Assembly (NCBI GenBank): GCA_030549495.1
Contig: JAUIRK010000936.1
Span: forward strand, 434,001 to 498,000
Origin: Nectonema munidae
Lineage: Eukaryota; Nematomorpha; Nectonematoida; Nectonematidae
Direction of reading: 5' to 3'
Length of the DNA stretch: 64,000 bases
The notes below the pieces were generated by a model. That model made no database searches and was not told where the DNA came from. It saw only the letters and a program-made list of their open reading frames with translations. Both the position numbers and the translations under genes were made by a program. Shown in pieces: positions 1-22,729 of the stretch (positions within the stretch are counted from its first letter, which is position 1; each line of letters begins with the position of its first letter).

Positions 1-697
1 AATTATTATATTATGTGATTTATTCAAAAAAAAAAAGCTTTTTGAAATTATAAAATTACGCATCCACAATAAAATTTGAAGAAAAAGGCGGACTATTAAA
101 ATAATAATAATGAGATAAGTAATGAGCTTTAAGCAGTGAAACTATTTAGAATAATTTTAGTTTTAAAATGAAATTTCAGCGCTATGAGAATAAAAGATTG
201 AAAGGGGTCATAATGTTGAGGTCAGCACTTATATAGATATATCCTACACAAAGATTCACAGAATTTCATTTACCAGAAAATATCCCTTATAAATAACGTT
301 GTCTTAAAACTCTGTAAGGAGTGTACAAAACGTGTAAATAATGAAGAATGATTGTAAACAAAGTATAATTAGTTATCAGACTATAATTACTTTTGCTTTT
401 AATGTTTTTTGTAAACTATAAAAATTCGTTGCACTTTTACATTTTGAGAAATATTGAAAATGAAAAAGGATTTTTAAACAAATCGATTTTATGCTTTGGT
501 GTGGTCCTCTAGTGCAATCTTGCTTCTTAATTTGGCACTTTGTTAAAAAAAGGCAGAGAAGCACTGCTTTAGAGAATCCACAATTTTGATATTTGTTAAT
601 CGGATTAAAAATAACATAACATAGTAAATAAGAAAAGGGTTCGGTTAAAATACAATAAGATTCCTCTATAGTAAGAATACAAAAGAAGAAAAGAAAC
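1..697. other. PRPF4B 3' intron sequence, no exon recognised
   Basis: AT-rich sequence beyond the last PRPF4B exon that I can see. The donor site of that exon (complement of 696-697) opens an intron running to the window edge. I looked on the minus strand for the final kinase segment (the family's C-lobe region ending in a PAKRI-type motif) and did not find it, so the terminal exon should lie outside the window. Confidence 0.5.
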
Positions 698-10775
<10,078 letters not shown>

Positions 10776-11281
10776 CTTTGGGTAGGATTCTTAACAAAAA
10801 AAATAGAAAGATTTTCTATAAAAAAAAGATTAAAAAAGCACACAAAAGAACATTTAGTAAATAAAAAAACTGATTTAAAAAGTAGCTTAAAATATGAATT
10901 TAGATTTTGACTTTCCAAATTTGGTGTAAAGTATGGCTTGTGCGTTATAAGATTGGAAACTTAGCAATACTATAAAAGATATTCATAGTATACTATTTTT
11001 AAAACCCATTCTAAAATGTCCAACCTAAAGTCGTCCTTATCAATCATAAAGTCTAGGCTATGGCTATATTGCAAATAATGTTTTATAATTTTTAATAATG
11101 AAAGGATCTCAAATCAAGCAATTGTTAACATTATGAAGTCTTTGAATAAGCATTACAATTATATACACCCTAATCGGATGATTAAGAACTTAAACACTTT
11201 TCAAATATGTTTCATATTATATTAAATAAATAAAACAAACAAATCATACAATGCTTCTTCACTTAAATGAGATATGAGTAT
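10776..11281. other. Upstream flank of PRPF4B
   Basis: AT-rich flank immediately 5' of the PRPF4B start codon, which should hold its 5' UTR and promoter. No canonical promoter element can be assigned by eye. Confidence 0.5.
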
Positions 11282-12869
11282 AGTCGCATTTGAGAGTATA
11301 AAATAACTTTTTTGCTAAAAAATATCTTTCGCAAATCTGATTAGGAATCTGTCCGCTTTAGTACAATACAAATTAATGGGTTGATATAACAATTCTATGA
11401 TTTGATATTTTTGATGACAATATATCCATTGATATAACAAATATTTTTATATACAAATAAAAAAAAAAGATATTTTTTAGCAAAAAGTTATTTTATACTC
11501 TCATAATATAAAATTATCTTATTTAAAAGATAATTTTTTAGAATTGTCCATGAGACAAAATGTCTTATGAAAAAAACGGGGCGAATTGTCCATGAAACAA
11601 AATGTCTAATGAAAATATTGGGGTGAATTGTCCATGGGACGAACTGTCTTATGAAAATAATGGGGCGAATTGTCCATGGGACGAACTGTCTTATGAAAAT
11701 AATGGGGCGAAATGTCCGAGGACCAAACTAACATAAATCATATACGAAAAAAGAAAATCATTGCGTTTTTTGGAATATTTCTGTCTACAAATAAAATTCT
11801 GACAGCTGTCATAAGTAGATCAAGTATATTTTTAACAACTGAAACATTTTGTTACGATATTATATTTTTATTATAATCAACAAATTTTGGTAAAAGAATT
11901 TTTTAATTTAAAAAAATCAAACCCTTTTAATAGATTTGCAAGAACCGATAGAACAATGGCAATGTTTCTTTTAAACTTGAATTAAAAATTACAAACAAAC
12001 ATTTGAAGTAAAAACAAAAGTTGAAGATTGCTTTCATCAAAAAGGTAAACTTTATGAACTATTTCTGTTTTATAGTAGACCAAATATCTTGAATTGGATA
12101 TCTTCAGTTCACAGGTATAAAAATAAAATTAATCTTGAATAAAGGCGGTTAATGTAGAAAAATATCAAATATAAATCTATAATATAAAGAAAATTTACCA
12201 CAAAGAAGGCTTGAAAAAAATAGAGTGTATATGAACTGTAGAATAGTAACAAAAACAATAAGGATATGTCTGTGTGCATGATGTATGGGTAAAATAGCTG
12301 TAGGGTAGAGAGTAAAAATGACGTAAACAGTATGTGTATATTGATGGTATAGTGAAATACAGACATTGTTGACATTGTTTTAAAAGTGCATAGTGAAATT
12401 TTGATATGTTCGTTGATTGAATTTTTATTTTTGAGTGAAAAGACGGCTTCATAAAATTCTAAATATAGCGATTAACACTTGTATATATTACTAGTATTCA
12501 ATGAAGCAAATTCGTGTTCTGTTTGGTTCATCGAGGTAAAAACACAAGTAAGAAACATTTTCAGATACACCTTTAAAAGTCAAATGCCTCTTATTAAAAA
12601 AATTAGGAAGTTTCTAATAGGGCTGCGGAGTCCGAGAAAAATATCAGACTCCAACTCCAAGTAGTTATAAAAATCACAAACCAAATACAGTAAAATCTCC
12701 ATATGGGGGCATTTCCATAGTGCGTATAGACCCGATATGCGGACATAAAATTAAAGTCCCAAACTTATCACCATTAATTTGTATTGTACTAAAGCGGACA
12801 GATTCCTAATCAGATTTGCGGAAGATATTTTTTAGCAAAAAAAGTTATTTTATACTCTCAAATGCGACT
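11282..12869. mobile_element. Composite non-autonomous element with ~98-bp inverted arms
   Basis: The 98-bp arm at 11282-11379 returns inverted at 12771-12869 with only a few differences. A shorter inverted piece of the left arm also occurs at about 11463-11504. Between the arms lie the 42-bp minisatellite block (11541-11708) and a pogo-like terminus near 12687 (CAGTAAAATCTCCATA). No transposase was found. The superfamily is unassigned. Confidence 0.6.
11541..11740 (+). repeat. 42-bp minisatellite, four units plus terminal variant
   Basis: GAATTGTCCATG starts at 11541, 11583, 11625 and 11667, and the variant GAAATGTCCGAGG follows at 11709, giving an exact 42-bp period. Each unit carries a TGTCTTATGAAAATAATGGGG-like stretch. 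The block plus its downstream flank to about 11905 recurs directly at 13432-13667. Confidence 0.9.
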
Positions 12870-13426
12870 AACGACTAGAAAATAACAAATTTAATTATTA
12901 AATTTTTAATTGAGTAATCTAATTTTTTCTAAATAAAAAAAAATAATTTTTAATTTTTTTTATTTTAAAATTAATTGTGCAACAAATTTTTTATAATCAA
13001 AAAAAAAATTTATATTTTTTTTTATCTAAATCTATATAAAAATTATAAATTTTTTCATTTTTTTCAGTTGTAAGTTCAAAAATTAATTATTTGATATTAA
13101 TAACAAAAATAAAAAAGTACGATTTTTTTGAGAAGAGAAGAATTGAAATTTTTAGTGAAAAATGTTTATCAAATTTTCAGCACATATTTGCATTATTTTA
13201 AATAAATTTACAAATTTTTTTTTATAAAGGAGGTTTTTTTAGCAAAAATTATTCAGGTTGTATAATTATTCTATATAATTATTTTTTCATAGTTTGACAT
13301 AAGCGGTACATCAGTGCCTGGTCAATGAAAATACATCCGCTGCACCTTACCTTTTACTCAAAATTGAAAAATTTGCTACATAATTAACAAGAGAGAAATG
13401 AAACAAAATAAACTAATATCTTAATT

Positions 13427-13667
13427 TTTTAGAATTGTCCATGAGACAAAATGTCTTATGAAAATAACGGGGCGAATTGGGCATGATTCAAAATGTCTTA
13501 TGAAAATAATGGGGTGAATTGTCCATGGGACGAACTGTCTTATGAAAATAATGGGGCGAAATGTCCGAGGACCAAACTAACATAAATCAAAGTATACGAG
13601 AAAAGAAAATCTTGTTACGATATTATATTTTTATTATAATCAACAAATTTTAGTAAAAAAATGATTA
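13427..13667 (+). repeat. Second copy of the 42-bp minisatellite block
   Basis: Direct repeat of 11536-11905. Units start at 13432, 13474 and 13516, with the terminal variant at 13558: one unit fewer than the first copy. The downstream flank matches, apart from loss of roughly 110 bp present after the first copy. Confidence 0.85.
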
Positions 13668-13970
13668 AATTAATTATGTACAGTGCTACTTATAAAATTT
13701 AACAATCGAACATTATAAAAAATATCTCTGTTCAAATATTAAGCAAATAGAGTATTCTTGCTTTTAAACTGAATAGATAATCAAAATATTCATTCCCAAA
13801 TAACTATTCAAAAAATTAAAGTTTTTAAATGTTACAAAATGTAGCAAACGTAGTGATAAAGATTAAGTGACTTTTGTTTAAAAAAAATCTTAGCGCGAGT
13901 CTAACAATATTAATTGATATAAAACAGTAACGATTGAAAACTCTTTTAATTTAACTCTACATGCAAATTA

Positions 13971-14192
13971 GACAGAAGCAGTGGTGTAGCCAGAAAAAAA
14001 ATTCATAGAAAGTGCACAATTTAAAAACAAAAAACTTGAGCAACATTATTTATACTTTCTTGATCCTTTCATTGGAGAAATTTTCAAAAACTGAAATTGC
14101 ATAAGATGCATGGGGCGGGGGGCACCATGCGGTACATAGGAGTGTGGGCACGGCCCCTAACGCCTATGCCTAGCTACGCCACTGGAGAGAAG
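13971..14192. mobile_element. hAT-type MITE with 8-bp target duplication
   Basis: The insert 13979-14184 starts CAGTGGTGTAGCCAG and ends CTAGCTACGCCACTG, a well-known hAT-style inverted terminus. It is flanked by GACAGAAG (13971-13978) and GAGAGAAG (14185-14192), an 8-bp duplication with one mismatch. The interior is GC-richer than the flanks, with a G-rich stretch near 14110. Confidence 0.85.
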
Positions 14193-15839
14193 AGAGCTGA
14201 ATGAGATAGGAGAGCTAACAAGAGAATAGGGCTTGAATGAAAGAAGAGAGCTTGAATGAGCTTAAGTGAATGATTGAGTTTTAGCAGAGAAAGCCGAAGA
14301 GAAAAACCCCCTCGCCCACCCCCTCCTCCCTCCCCCCTGGATGTGCGCCCCTGATTCAAGATTAACCGAAAAACTATTCATTATAATCTGATAAAATACA
14401 AAATAATATTATGATACCAATTTATAAGTCAAAATTTCGTTTGTAATCAGAAAGTAAGTAATATTCCTTTGTTGATAAAATTAGAAAATAAATTTTTTTC
14501 CATAGAACATTGTACTATTTTAAATAAATAAACTAAAATAAAAAAAAATAAAAAAAAATTTACCTTCAACGAAACAAAGTTAAATTTAACAAATGGTCAT
14601 AAAAAATTTCAAATAAGTTTAAGTTTGACTCTACATCTTACTTCTATATATGATCTAAAAGTATGGTTGTTTGATATAGATTATTCCCCAAATAAGAAAA
14701 ACTAGGTGGTTATTTAATTTTCATTTACAAAATTTTAAAGAACTAAAATCTTGGTTTAAAGAACTTTGAAAAAGATAAAATTTAAGTTCTACAGAAATAT
14801 GCTCTAAGAAATGTGTAATAAAACAGAGAACATAGTAATATATTTTTTATTTTGAATAGTTTACTCAAAGTGAAAGAGATAATATTCAACCTCAAAATAG
14901 TTGTGTTTACTTTTAAGAATATGAACGGACAGCTCAGGAATCTTTTCAAAGTATTTATCAATTACAAAAATCATGAAACACGAAATTGGAATAACCTTAT
15001 CAGAATTTATTATTGCCTTAAAATTTCAGATATTTTTATTGTCAAGAAACTAAATTTGTTTTATAACAAGTCGCTATTTGAAAATCTACACTGGAAATCT
15101 ATACCTGTGTTTAAAAATCAGGTCAAAACAATTTTTTTTATCATTTTATCAAATGGAACCAAAGTATAACCTGAAATGTTTAAGCTGTAACCAACGAACT
15201 TTAACCCTTCAAACCTTTTTCTTTTCATAGTGTCAAATAAAAGTATACAAAATGTTTCTTCTTAGCATAAAAATCTAATAACAATCTACCTACAATCTAA
15301 ACTATTATATGGTTATCTTGGCTTTTGTTTTGTTTTATTTACCAATGATGAAATTGTTTTTTTTGAAACAAACTTTTCAAAGGATATATTTTTAATATTT
15401 TCTATTTGTCTTCAATAAATTTCTCTCTTTCTCTCTATAACTAAAATCCAAGCTTCTTCTGCTGAAAAAATTAAAAATAAGCAGCATGTATAGTTTTGAT
15501 TATTCGAGTTTCTCATTTTATCCCTATTATTTGGAAAAGTTAATATTAACATTTTTATAGTTATTGCTATCGCATCCAAGGGTTGGGTATGCAGTAGGGA
15601 TAGTCATTATTCGGGATCGAACCGCGACTATCTCATGGATAAAATTATGAGACCATTAGTTTTTTAGGTAAATATTAGAAACTTATATTTATTATGATAA
15701 TTAGAAACGCATTCTAATTGTGGTTTGAGAATGACGAGTTCAAAATATTCCTATCTCTTGGCCTATTTTTCTAGCACTCAGAATTTTAGTGTCGTGAATT
15801 TTATCTTAGTCGTTTCAAGGAACGTCATAACATCAAATT
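14193..15839. other. Intergenic, purine-rich tract then AT-rich sequence
   Basis: 14193-14330 is a strand-asymmetric purine-rich tract (GAGAG/GAATGAG) followed by a C-rich tract at 14300-14350. The rest is AT-rich. The ORF at 14852-15169 has no recognisable motif and AT-driven composition; I do not call it a gene. Confidence 0.5.
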
Positions 15840-16400
15840 TTAAACCATCAACGGAGAAGGCGCCATTGTTAAGGGTGACAGCATAGATGACTAGTACAAA
15901 ACCAAACTATCCCAACTTCTGAAAAATTATTTCGGGGATAACATCTACAACGCACAAGAGTCTGGTTTCTTCTACAAGCTTCTTCCTTCAAAATCAATTA
16001 CCTTGAAAGGCGAACAATGCACTGGAGGCAAATTATACAAAGAATGCCTTACCATCTACTCTGCGCTACCATGAGTGGTACTCACTAGCGGCCATAATTT
16101 CTAATAAGGAAAGCAATCTAACCAAGATTCTCCAAGGGTTTTAAGTCCTTACTGTCAGACTACACATTAAAAAAAGGCCTAGATAACGTCAGCGATCATC
16201 GGAGATTGACTAAAAAAACTTATACTATTAGCCGGACTTGTCAGAAGAGACACAGATGCCAAAGATGACTTCCTAGTCTCATTTATCTTTATAAATCTTG
16301 ACATGACATTGCCCACCCTCTCATCGCTTTAGCTGAACAAGATTTTCGTTCTAAACAGAGACAATTTTACAATATCATGACAATTCTAATTAAATGTTCT
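15840..16400 (+). pseudogene. pogo/Tigger-type transposase relic
   Basis: The plus-strand translation around 15930-16070 contains the Tigger/jerky core: a (Y)NAQESGFFYKLLP motif, where the family has NxDETGxFYKLLP with the first catalytic Asp, then LKGEQCTGGKLYKE. The Asp-Glu of the family is altered and stops interrupt the frame, so it is a decayed DDE transposase. It lies in intergenic DNA upstream of the hAT element at 17.0 kb. The assignment rests on motif recognition. Confidence 0.6.
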
Positions 16401-17459
16401 CCCATCTGACTATGTTTGAAATTTTTTTTCGACTTTGTAAAAAGCAAAAGCAAAAACAAATTATGATGCATCATATGTAATAAAAAATATTATCATATCT
16501 TATATTCTTTATTTTTTCAATTGAAATATTACACACAAATGATATGTAATACCACGCAGTGTATAAAAAAAGGCTGTCTACGTTTTTTCAAAGTAATCTG
16601 TAATTGATGGAACTTGGGTCGGTAGGACTTTTTACCCAAATATACACAAATACACACAAATACACACATATATGTTCTTTATTTACAAATAAGAACTTTA
16701 AATTATAAATAATATTAGATAAATGCTTAGAATAAAAAGATACAGAGATATTTACAATTGAACGAGAGCTCGCAATAGAGTAATGTTATATATTTTTATG
16801 TCTCACATTACCTTGTCAGGCCACATATATTAGTAATTATTTAAATTAAAAAATTATTTTGTGTTATCGAGCTACTATAATAAAATAATGAGCCTCGATG
16901 ATTTTTAGGGTCTACCTCTTAGCTTAACCGTTGAATTTCAGGGGTTCAATCCCAAAAGCTCCCAACTCTTAAAAACAAAATTACAAAATCTGTGATTAAC
17001 CATCTAAAGCAGTGTTTCTCAAAGTGGTCCCTAACGCCCACTTGGGGCGTTGAGTGAGTAAAAGGGGGCGTTGTGAGGCTTGGTTGTGAATGGGGGCGCT
17101 GAACGTAAAAAGGGGGCGTTGAAAGAAAATCAATTGTGTATAAATATGAAATGATATAAATTTTTCAAGGGCCTGTGGCAGTTTTGAAAATTACCATAAA
17201 GAAAAATGAAACTTAGAATCGCGTAAATTTTGTTCAATTTATATAATGTTGAAAATTAGCACATAGTATAAAGTAGCATGATTTTTTTTTATTGAAAAAT
17301 AAATAATGTAATATGTAAAGTAAAAAAGGCCTACTAACTTGTGTAAAGTTAAAATTTGATAAATGATAATCATAATATGCTTCGTTGAAAATATATTTGA
17401 AAAAATTGAATACGTTGTACAAAAAATATTAAAATTTCTCCACAAATTCAGAAATATTT

Positions 17460-18310
17460 ACTTTGCGTAAAGCTATATAATGACAGTACTGAGTGCATCG
17501 AAGATCCGAGCGGTCAAATTTTTAGCCACTAAATGCTGGTGATGAATCATACAATGAATTGTAAAAACGTGTGGCACTGCTTTTTTCAAATAAGAAATAA
17601 AAACCTCTATGTTTTCCCGTTAATGCGGGGGCGCCATCTGTAGCGCAGGTAATGATGTTTATTAGTGGAATATCTTTTTCTTTGAAGAACTTTTTTACTG
17701 CCAAAAAATAGAGGTGCTTCGGGTATTAGTTTCCAATTTTTTAGCAAAGAGTAGTTTTTGAACTATTATAATATCTTTAATAAAACGTGCATAAGCCAAA
17801 AGCAGGGCTTCATTGCTTGGTAACGTGGACTCATCCAGTTGCAAGCCAAATTTTTGTTTTTTAAAAATGCCACATACGGCTTCTTCAATGTCTACAGCCA
17901 TTTCATCAATTCTTCTTCGAACAGTATCATCGCTGAGAGAATTGATTTAATAATAGTATAAGGAGAAGTATGATGTACAAGGGGGCGCAAAACTTCTTTT
18001 ACAACTAGTAAAAGAAGCTGCTCCCTTATTGAATGTGATTTTCCTGATTTAGCGATTAGTTTGGATATATTATAAGAACAAACTAGCCCATCATCAGTTT
18101 TTTGTGTTTGGCTTGTCATAAGAGAAGCGATGGTTTTTTTTCAGTTTTATTTTTTAAAGCATGAAAGTATGAAACCTCTTTATTTAACTTGGTTAGGATG
18201 CATTTTTTTTATATGCTCAGCCAACCTTGACGGCTTCATAGCTTCATTAGAGAATTCTTTCTCACAAATGAGACACATCGGCTTTTGGTCGTTATGAGGT
18301 GTAGTGATGA
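17460..18310 (-). pseudogene. hAT transposase, N-terminal half with BED-type zinc finger (inverted)
   Basis: Minus-strand fragments read CLICEKEFSNEAMKPSRLAEH (BED-like C-x2-C...H, near 18285-18190), then SYNISKLIAKSGKSH, RRRIDEMAVDIEE, FGLQLDEST (the family's first catalytic Asp), TCATDGAPALTGKHRG and HCMIHHQHL. This order matches ZBED5-type hAT transposases. Several stops and frame changes show it is decayed. It is in opposite orientation to the second half at 18483. Confidence 0.8.
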
Positions 18311-18482
18311 CGCCGAATTTTATGTGTTCAACAGAGTACTATCTGAACTTTTTCTTTGGTGGATTTTGGGACATAATGATCGTTGAGAAAAAGATGTATT
18401 TTGTTGTGAACTACAATTTTGTTCTTGAGATAAAAATAATTTCACATAAAAACTCTAAAAAGGCTAAAAAAAATTATTTTGA

Positions 18483-19330
18483 ATGAAAATTATTTTGATT
18501 TTAAATTATGTATCGATGAATAAAATAAAGAGCCACCCACTGAATTCTCGAATGTTGCGTCAAATATGTACAGACAATGATGAACAATTCCACCGTCTTC
18601 TTCAACATACTAAAGTAAGATGGCTTTCCAGAGGAAACTGTCTGAAGCGTTTTTTTTATTTGATACTGTCGTCCAATTTTACAACAAATTAATTGCAACG
18701 ACTTGAGTGATGGTCTCTTGTCACGCAAAAAAAGACATCGAATATCTTACGGATTTTTTCTGCATATTCAATGATTTGAATGTGCAATTACAAGGTGATA
18801 ATATAACCCTCAACAACGTGAAATCTAAAATTTGTAATTTCATAGATAAATTGTATTTTTTAAGAACAAATATGGGTCGTGGAAATTTGGTCAACTTTCC
18901 AAGTCTGAAACTAAGTACTGATGACTCTCATATTGCAGAAGATGCTGACCTTTTGAATTATTGTCACAAGATACAAGGACCTGATAGATATGGAAATACC
19001 TGACTGGTCTTAAATCCATTCACTTACGATTGCTCAAATGAAACTAATTTTTTGCTTCAAGATGAGCTAATTGCGGTGAAAAATGACTTAAGTTAAAGCC
19101 TCTTTTTAAAAAATCGTGTGCTGATTTTTGGTTACAGAGAGAAATCCCTGATAGATATACAAATTTATGGGATAGAATTAAAATTTACTTTCTTGCTTTT
19201 CCATCAACTTACAAACGTGGATTCAGCGCTCTTTCCAAACTTTTAACCTAGGGAAAAATCGTCTATTTAAGTTACTTTGATCCCAATGTAAATGAACTGG
19301 TGCAAAAACATCTTTTGCATTCCTCCCATT
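18483..19330 (+). pseudogene. hAT transposase, C-terminal half
   Basis: The plus strand reads KSHPLNSRMLRQIC, LLQHTKVRWLSRGNCLKRFF (the RWLSRG motif is diagnostic of ZBED5-type hAT proteins), FFCIFNDLNVQLQGDN and, near 19170-19320, FLAFPSTYKRGFSALSKL, the C-terminal dimerisation region. Stops are present. It continues the half encoded on the minus strand at 17460-18310. Confidence 0.8.
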
Positions 19331-19599
19331 GAAATCATTTTATGAGAAATCAATATATTGTAAATATGGAAAAATAAGCATTTCTGAAATTTTTAATTTA
19401 ATAAATTTTTGCAATAAATATTTTCTTGTGTGAATTTCCTTTATCAACAGTAACTAAAAATGCTTAATGAGTACAAAAGTGTCACTAAAACATAAATAGA
19501 AGGAAAATTATGACAAAGGCTATTATTTTTGAATAAATAAAAGTAAATATTATTATAGTTAATTTGATACCAATATATGATATAAAATCGGGGCTAAAT

Positions 19600-19994
19600 T
19601 TGACGAAAGAATGTATATCCATTCTGTAAATAAATATGGCGGACGGCTGACAACAGTGGCGTTATATTGGGAGAGTTATAAAAGAGAAAAATTTGATCTA
19701 TATAATTTTATGGCATTAAACGGGAGGCATTGAAACGGAGTGGCGTTTGTGCGAGGGATCAATCAACTCATAAATCACTGCTAAAATTGCAACAACAACG
19801 CATGGCGTTAAATCGAAGGTTATTTCAATAAAGTAAAGTGTGCTTGTTCTATCAATGTTATTGGCGGATAGCGGATAGCGAGGGGCGTTAAATTGGGGGA
19901 ATTATAATGGAGAGAAATCTGGTCTGCATAATTATATGGCGGTATGCGGGGTTGGCGGTAAACCAGGGTGGCGGTAAAGCGAGGGAGCAGTGTA
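19600..19994. mobile_element. Terminus of a pogo/Tigger-like element
   Basis: Read inverted, the terminus starts CACTGCTCCCTCGCTTTACC at 19994, close to the CAGT(A)GTCCCTCG-type ends of Tigger elements, with repeated GGCGTTAAA/GGCGGTAAA modules inward. The other end and a transposase were not identified. Confidence 0.45.
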
Positions 19995-21507
19995 TTGTCT
20001 TTTTTTTTATTAAAAACATATATCCCATAAGGTCTATCAAACTTTACTTATATTATATATAAGCATTTAATGAATTTTTATTCATTTTATTTTTTTAAAA
20101 GGATTATACACTACATATAAATATACATAAAATTTTACTTTTGTACAGTAATAAATTTGTAACATTGAATATTTTTCAATAAATATAGAAAAAAGTACTA
20201 TGAAAGTGATATAAACTTTGCGTTAATATTAATAATGTGTTTTTTCGTAAAGTGGTCAATTAAGTTGTACTTAAAATTGTGCCTTTTTTAAAAATCTTTT
20301 TTTTTAATTAGTTTTTTTAATTAATTTTAATCTGATGTCAGTAATGTAGTTATCAGTGAAAAAACATTAAAAGATATTCTTTTAAAATATAGGTATTTAT
20401 TCTTTTATTTAAACTAAATTCCGTTAGCGCATAGCTTTTATATCTTTTTCCTTTCTTTACACCATTTATGAAAGAAAATTCAGGCCCTTATTATAATTTT
20501 TATTTCGCCCTTCCTTTAACTCTTCTGAGATATATAAATCTTCCCTATATTTGAGTTATTATAAATCGATTAATATATCTTGAATTTCTTTTGTTTCTCA
20601 AAAAAACAGACATTTAATAGGGTACATAAAAATTTGTTAAAAAATGGAGACAGGTAAAATGAAATAATTATAAGTGCCGAAAATTCTTCTATAGCTTCAT
20701 GTATTATAATTTTTGTTTCCTTATTTGTGATTTTGTGGTCGGTTCTTAATAATAATGATGAATTCTAATCACACACATCCAAGCGATCTTAGCAATTAAA
20801 TTTGTCAAATTAAATTTAAAGAGCACTGTTTAGAATTATTACTTATTAATATTTTTCAATGTACCTCAGGCGCGTAGATCGACGAATTCACTTTGGACAG
20901 TTTAATGTCTATCGGGGGAACACATGTTTAGTTTTTTTTATGGTCTTTACGTCCTAGCTAGGGACATTAAAATTTTGCTTTACTCAAAAATTTTTCAAGT
21001 TACCATAACCATTTTTAGTGAAGGCAAAATCTACTAGGACGTTTAAATTAAAATTCCAAAAAATAAAATGTAGCTTTTCTTTCGATATTCAAGTCATGAA
21101 AACTTTTATTATAATCTATTTCCATATTTTTTTGTATCTCCATCAATATTGGCGAGATCATTTGGTAAAAATATAAATTTTGAAAATTTAAAAGGGCATA
21201 TATGTTCCCTGAAAATTATTTGTAAATTAGTACTTTGCTGATCTGAATAAAACTGATTTTTTTTTATTTGTTTAATAAAAACACATAATATAAAGTAGAT
21301 GACTTTTTTATTTAAATAAACTTGATCTGATCCGTTGTTTTTATCGATATTTTAATTATCTACACCACGGGTCACCAAACTTTTTTTGAAGCTAGCCGGA
21401 TTACCGAAAAGTTAAACACAGGACGGAATATTGTAAAATTAAAAAAGACTAACATTATGAAATTGCCATTAATACTTGTTTAAAACTATATAAAGCAAAT
21501 TTAAATA
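19995..21507. other. Intergenic AT-rich sequence with one possible hAT terminus
   Basis: Mostly AT-rich with no ORF of interest. At about 21365 the string GGGTCACCAAACTTTTTTT resembles a hAT terminus, but no partner end was found. Confidence 0.4.
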
Positions 21508-22729
21508 GTCATTAGCAGGGCGAGGAAAAATTGACCCAAAAAATTGGAAAAAAATTCACTTTTACTCAGAGAAAAATGACTTTATTGACTTTTTAAAGTT
21601 TCATTGAATCGAACAACTATGAAAACTTTAGAAAAAGTGTTGAAAGTTATTTCAAAGAATCCATGACTTTGTAATACAACAATATATAATTAATGACATT
21701 TTCTGATTTAAAATTCGATCATTTTCTATCAGTTTTTTCAGTTAAAAAAAGATCTCTCTACTTCTAAAGTTAAAACTTGACAATTTTGTAATTTGGGATA
21801 CGTACTGCGAGAGATTTGAGAGTGTTCCATATTCATCATTTTATTGATTTCATTTTATTTGAATCTATTTTCAAGATAACTTTTAACGCCACATTCATCT
21901 TAAATGAAATAATGTTGAAGAAACAAGTAAAGGCATCTTCGACTGAAAAAGTCTCTATGTTGACTTTTTCCTACTAAATCAATGAATTGTGAATCTTCCC
22001 TAATTATTGTTAGCAAGTTTTGACACAGATTTTCTTAACAATTTCTTGATATTTGGCAATAAAATTCCATCATCTTCATCATTAATTTCTTCGCTGCTGG
22101 AAGATTTTAATGAAAATATTGTTGCTTTGCACAAATTTGTCAATTTCGTTACAATTGGAACTGAAGTGTTGCCAATAGGTTTGTAAAGAGAACGTCTTTT
22201 TCTATTACTAATTTTGAATGATTTAATGCTGGTAATCTACAATTTTGCAGGATAACTTAACCTTTAAGGTAAACTTGTCTAAAAGATGTGAAAAACATGC
22301 AATGATAAAAAAAGTTTGGGAATGAAATAGCATAACTTTTGCAGCGGATATATCGTATGTACCCGCGTTTGTCAACAAAAACAAATTTGTCTTACAAAAA
22401 ACTTGTTCATGTTTAACCTCAGTCAGGCAAACTTTACAGTAAAATCTTTTATTAGATGAAAAAAAGCCCAACTATTGTGGAAGTGTTGGTATAAATAAGA
22501 AATCTTGTATGTATCGCTTATAACAATTTTAGGCACATTGAATCAAAAAGTGTTAAATATAAAAATTGACTTTATTGACCTAAACTCGAAAAATTGACTT
22601 TGATTGACTTAAAAATTTGAAATTAGTTCAAAAATTTTTAGACTAAACAAGTAAAGATCTTCTTCAAAGAGTTTTGCTAAACGGAAATAAAAGTTGACTT
22701 TATTGACTTTTACTCGCCCTGGTCATTAG
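21508..22729. mobile_element. Non-autonomous hAT element with perfect 8-bp target duplication
   Basis: The insert 21516-22721 (1206 bp) starts CAGGGCGAGGAAAAATTGAC and ends GACTTTTACTCGCCCTG. It is flanked by identical GTCATTAG at 21508-21515 and 22722-22729. The minus strand retains short coding-like pieces: a possible C-x2-C finger near 22430 and a Ser/Asp/Glu-rich stretch near 22040-22190. No complete transposase remains. A related end (TTTTAACTGCCCTG) occurs at about 45870-45884. Confidence 0.85.

Larger units (their letters stand above)
17010..19340. mobile_element. hAT element (BED-finger/ZBED5-like), 5' half inverted
   Basis: The left terminus CAGTGTTTCTCAAAG at 17010, followed by a GGGGGCGTTGA-rich strip to 17120, is typical of hAT elements. 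The coding sequence is in two halves facing away from each other: BED finger and first transposase half on minus (18310 to 17460), second half on plus (18483 to 19330). The minus half stops near the family's HCMIH motif region, just where the plus half takes over, so one ancestral gene was split by an inversion. No right terminus was found. Confidence 0.75.

Noticed and set aside
12605-12660. GGCTGCGGAGTCCGAG...ACTCCAACTCCA fragment
   Set aside because: Resembles a common invertebrate repeat end, but too short and without a partner end to delimit an element.
14852-15169. 105-codon ORF
   Set aside because: AT-driven composition, no recognisable motif, no neighbouring exon or poly(A) evidence.
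15590-15660. tRNA-like sequence on minus with a GGTTCGATCCC B box and a GTCTCATAAT stretch
   Set aside because: The 3' half recalls a tRNA-Met, but no A box or acceptor stem can be formed, so I do not call a tRNA gene.
16900-16985. GGGGTTCAATCCC B-box-like motif on plus
   Set aside because: No convincing A box or cloverleaf.
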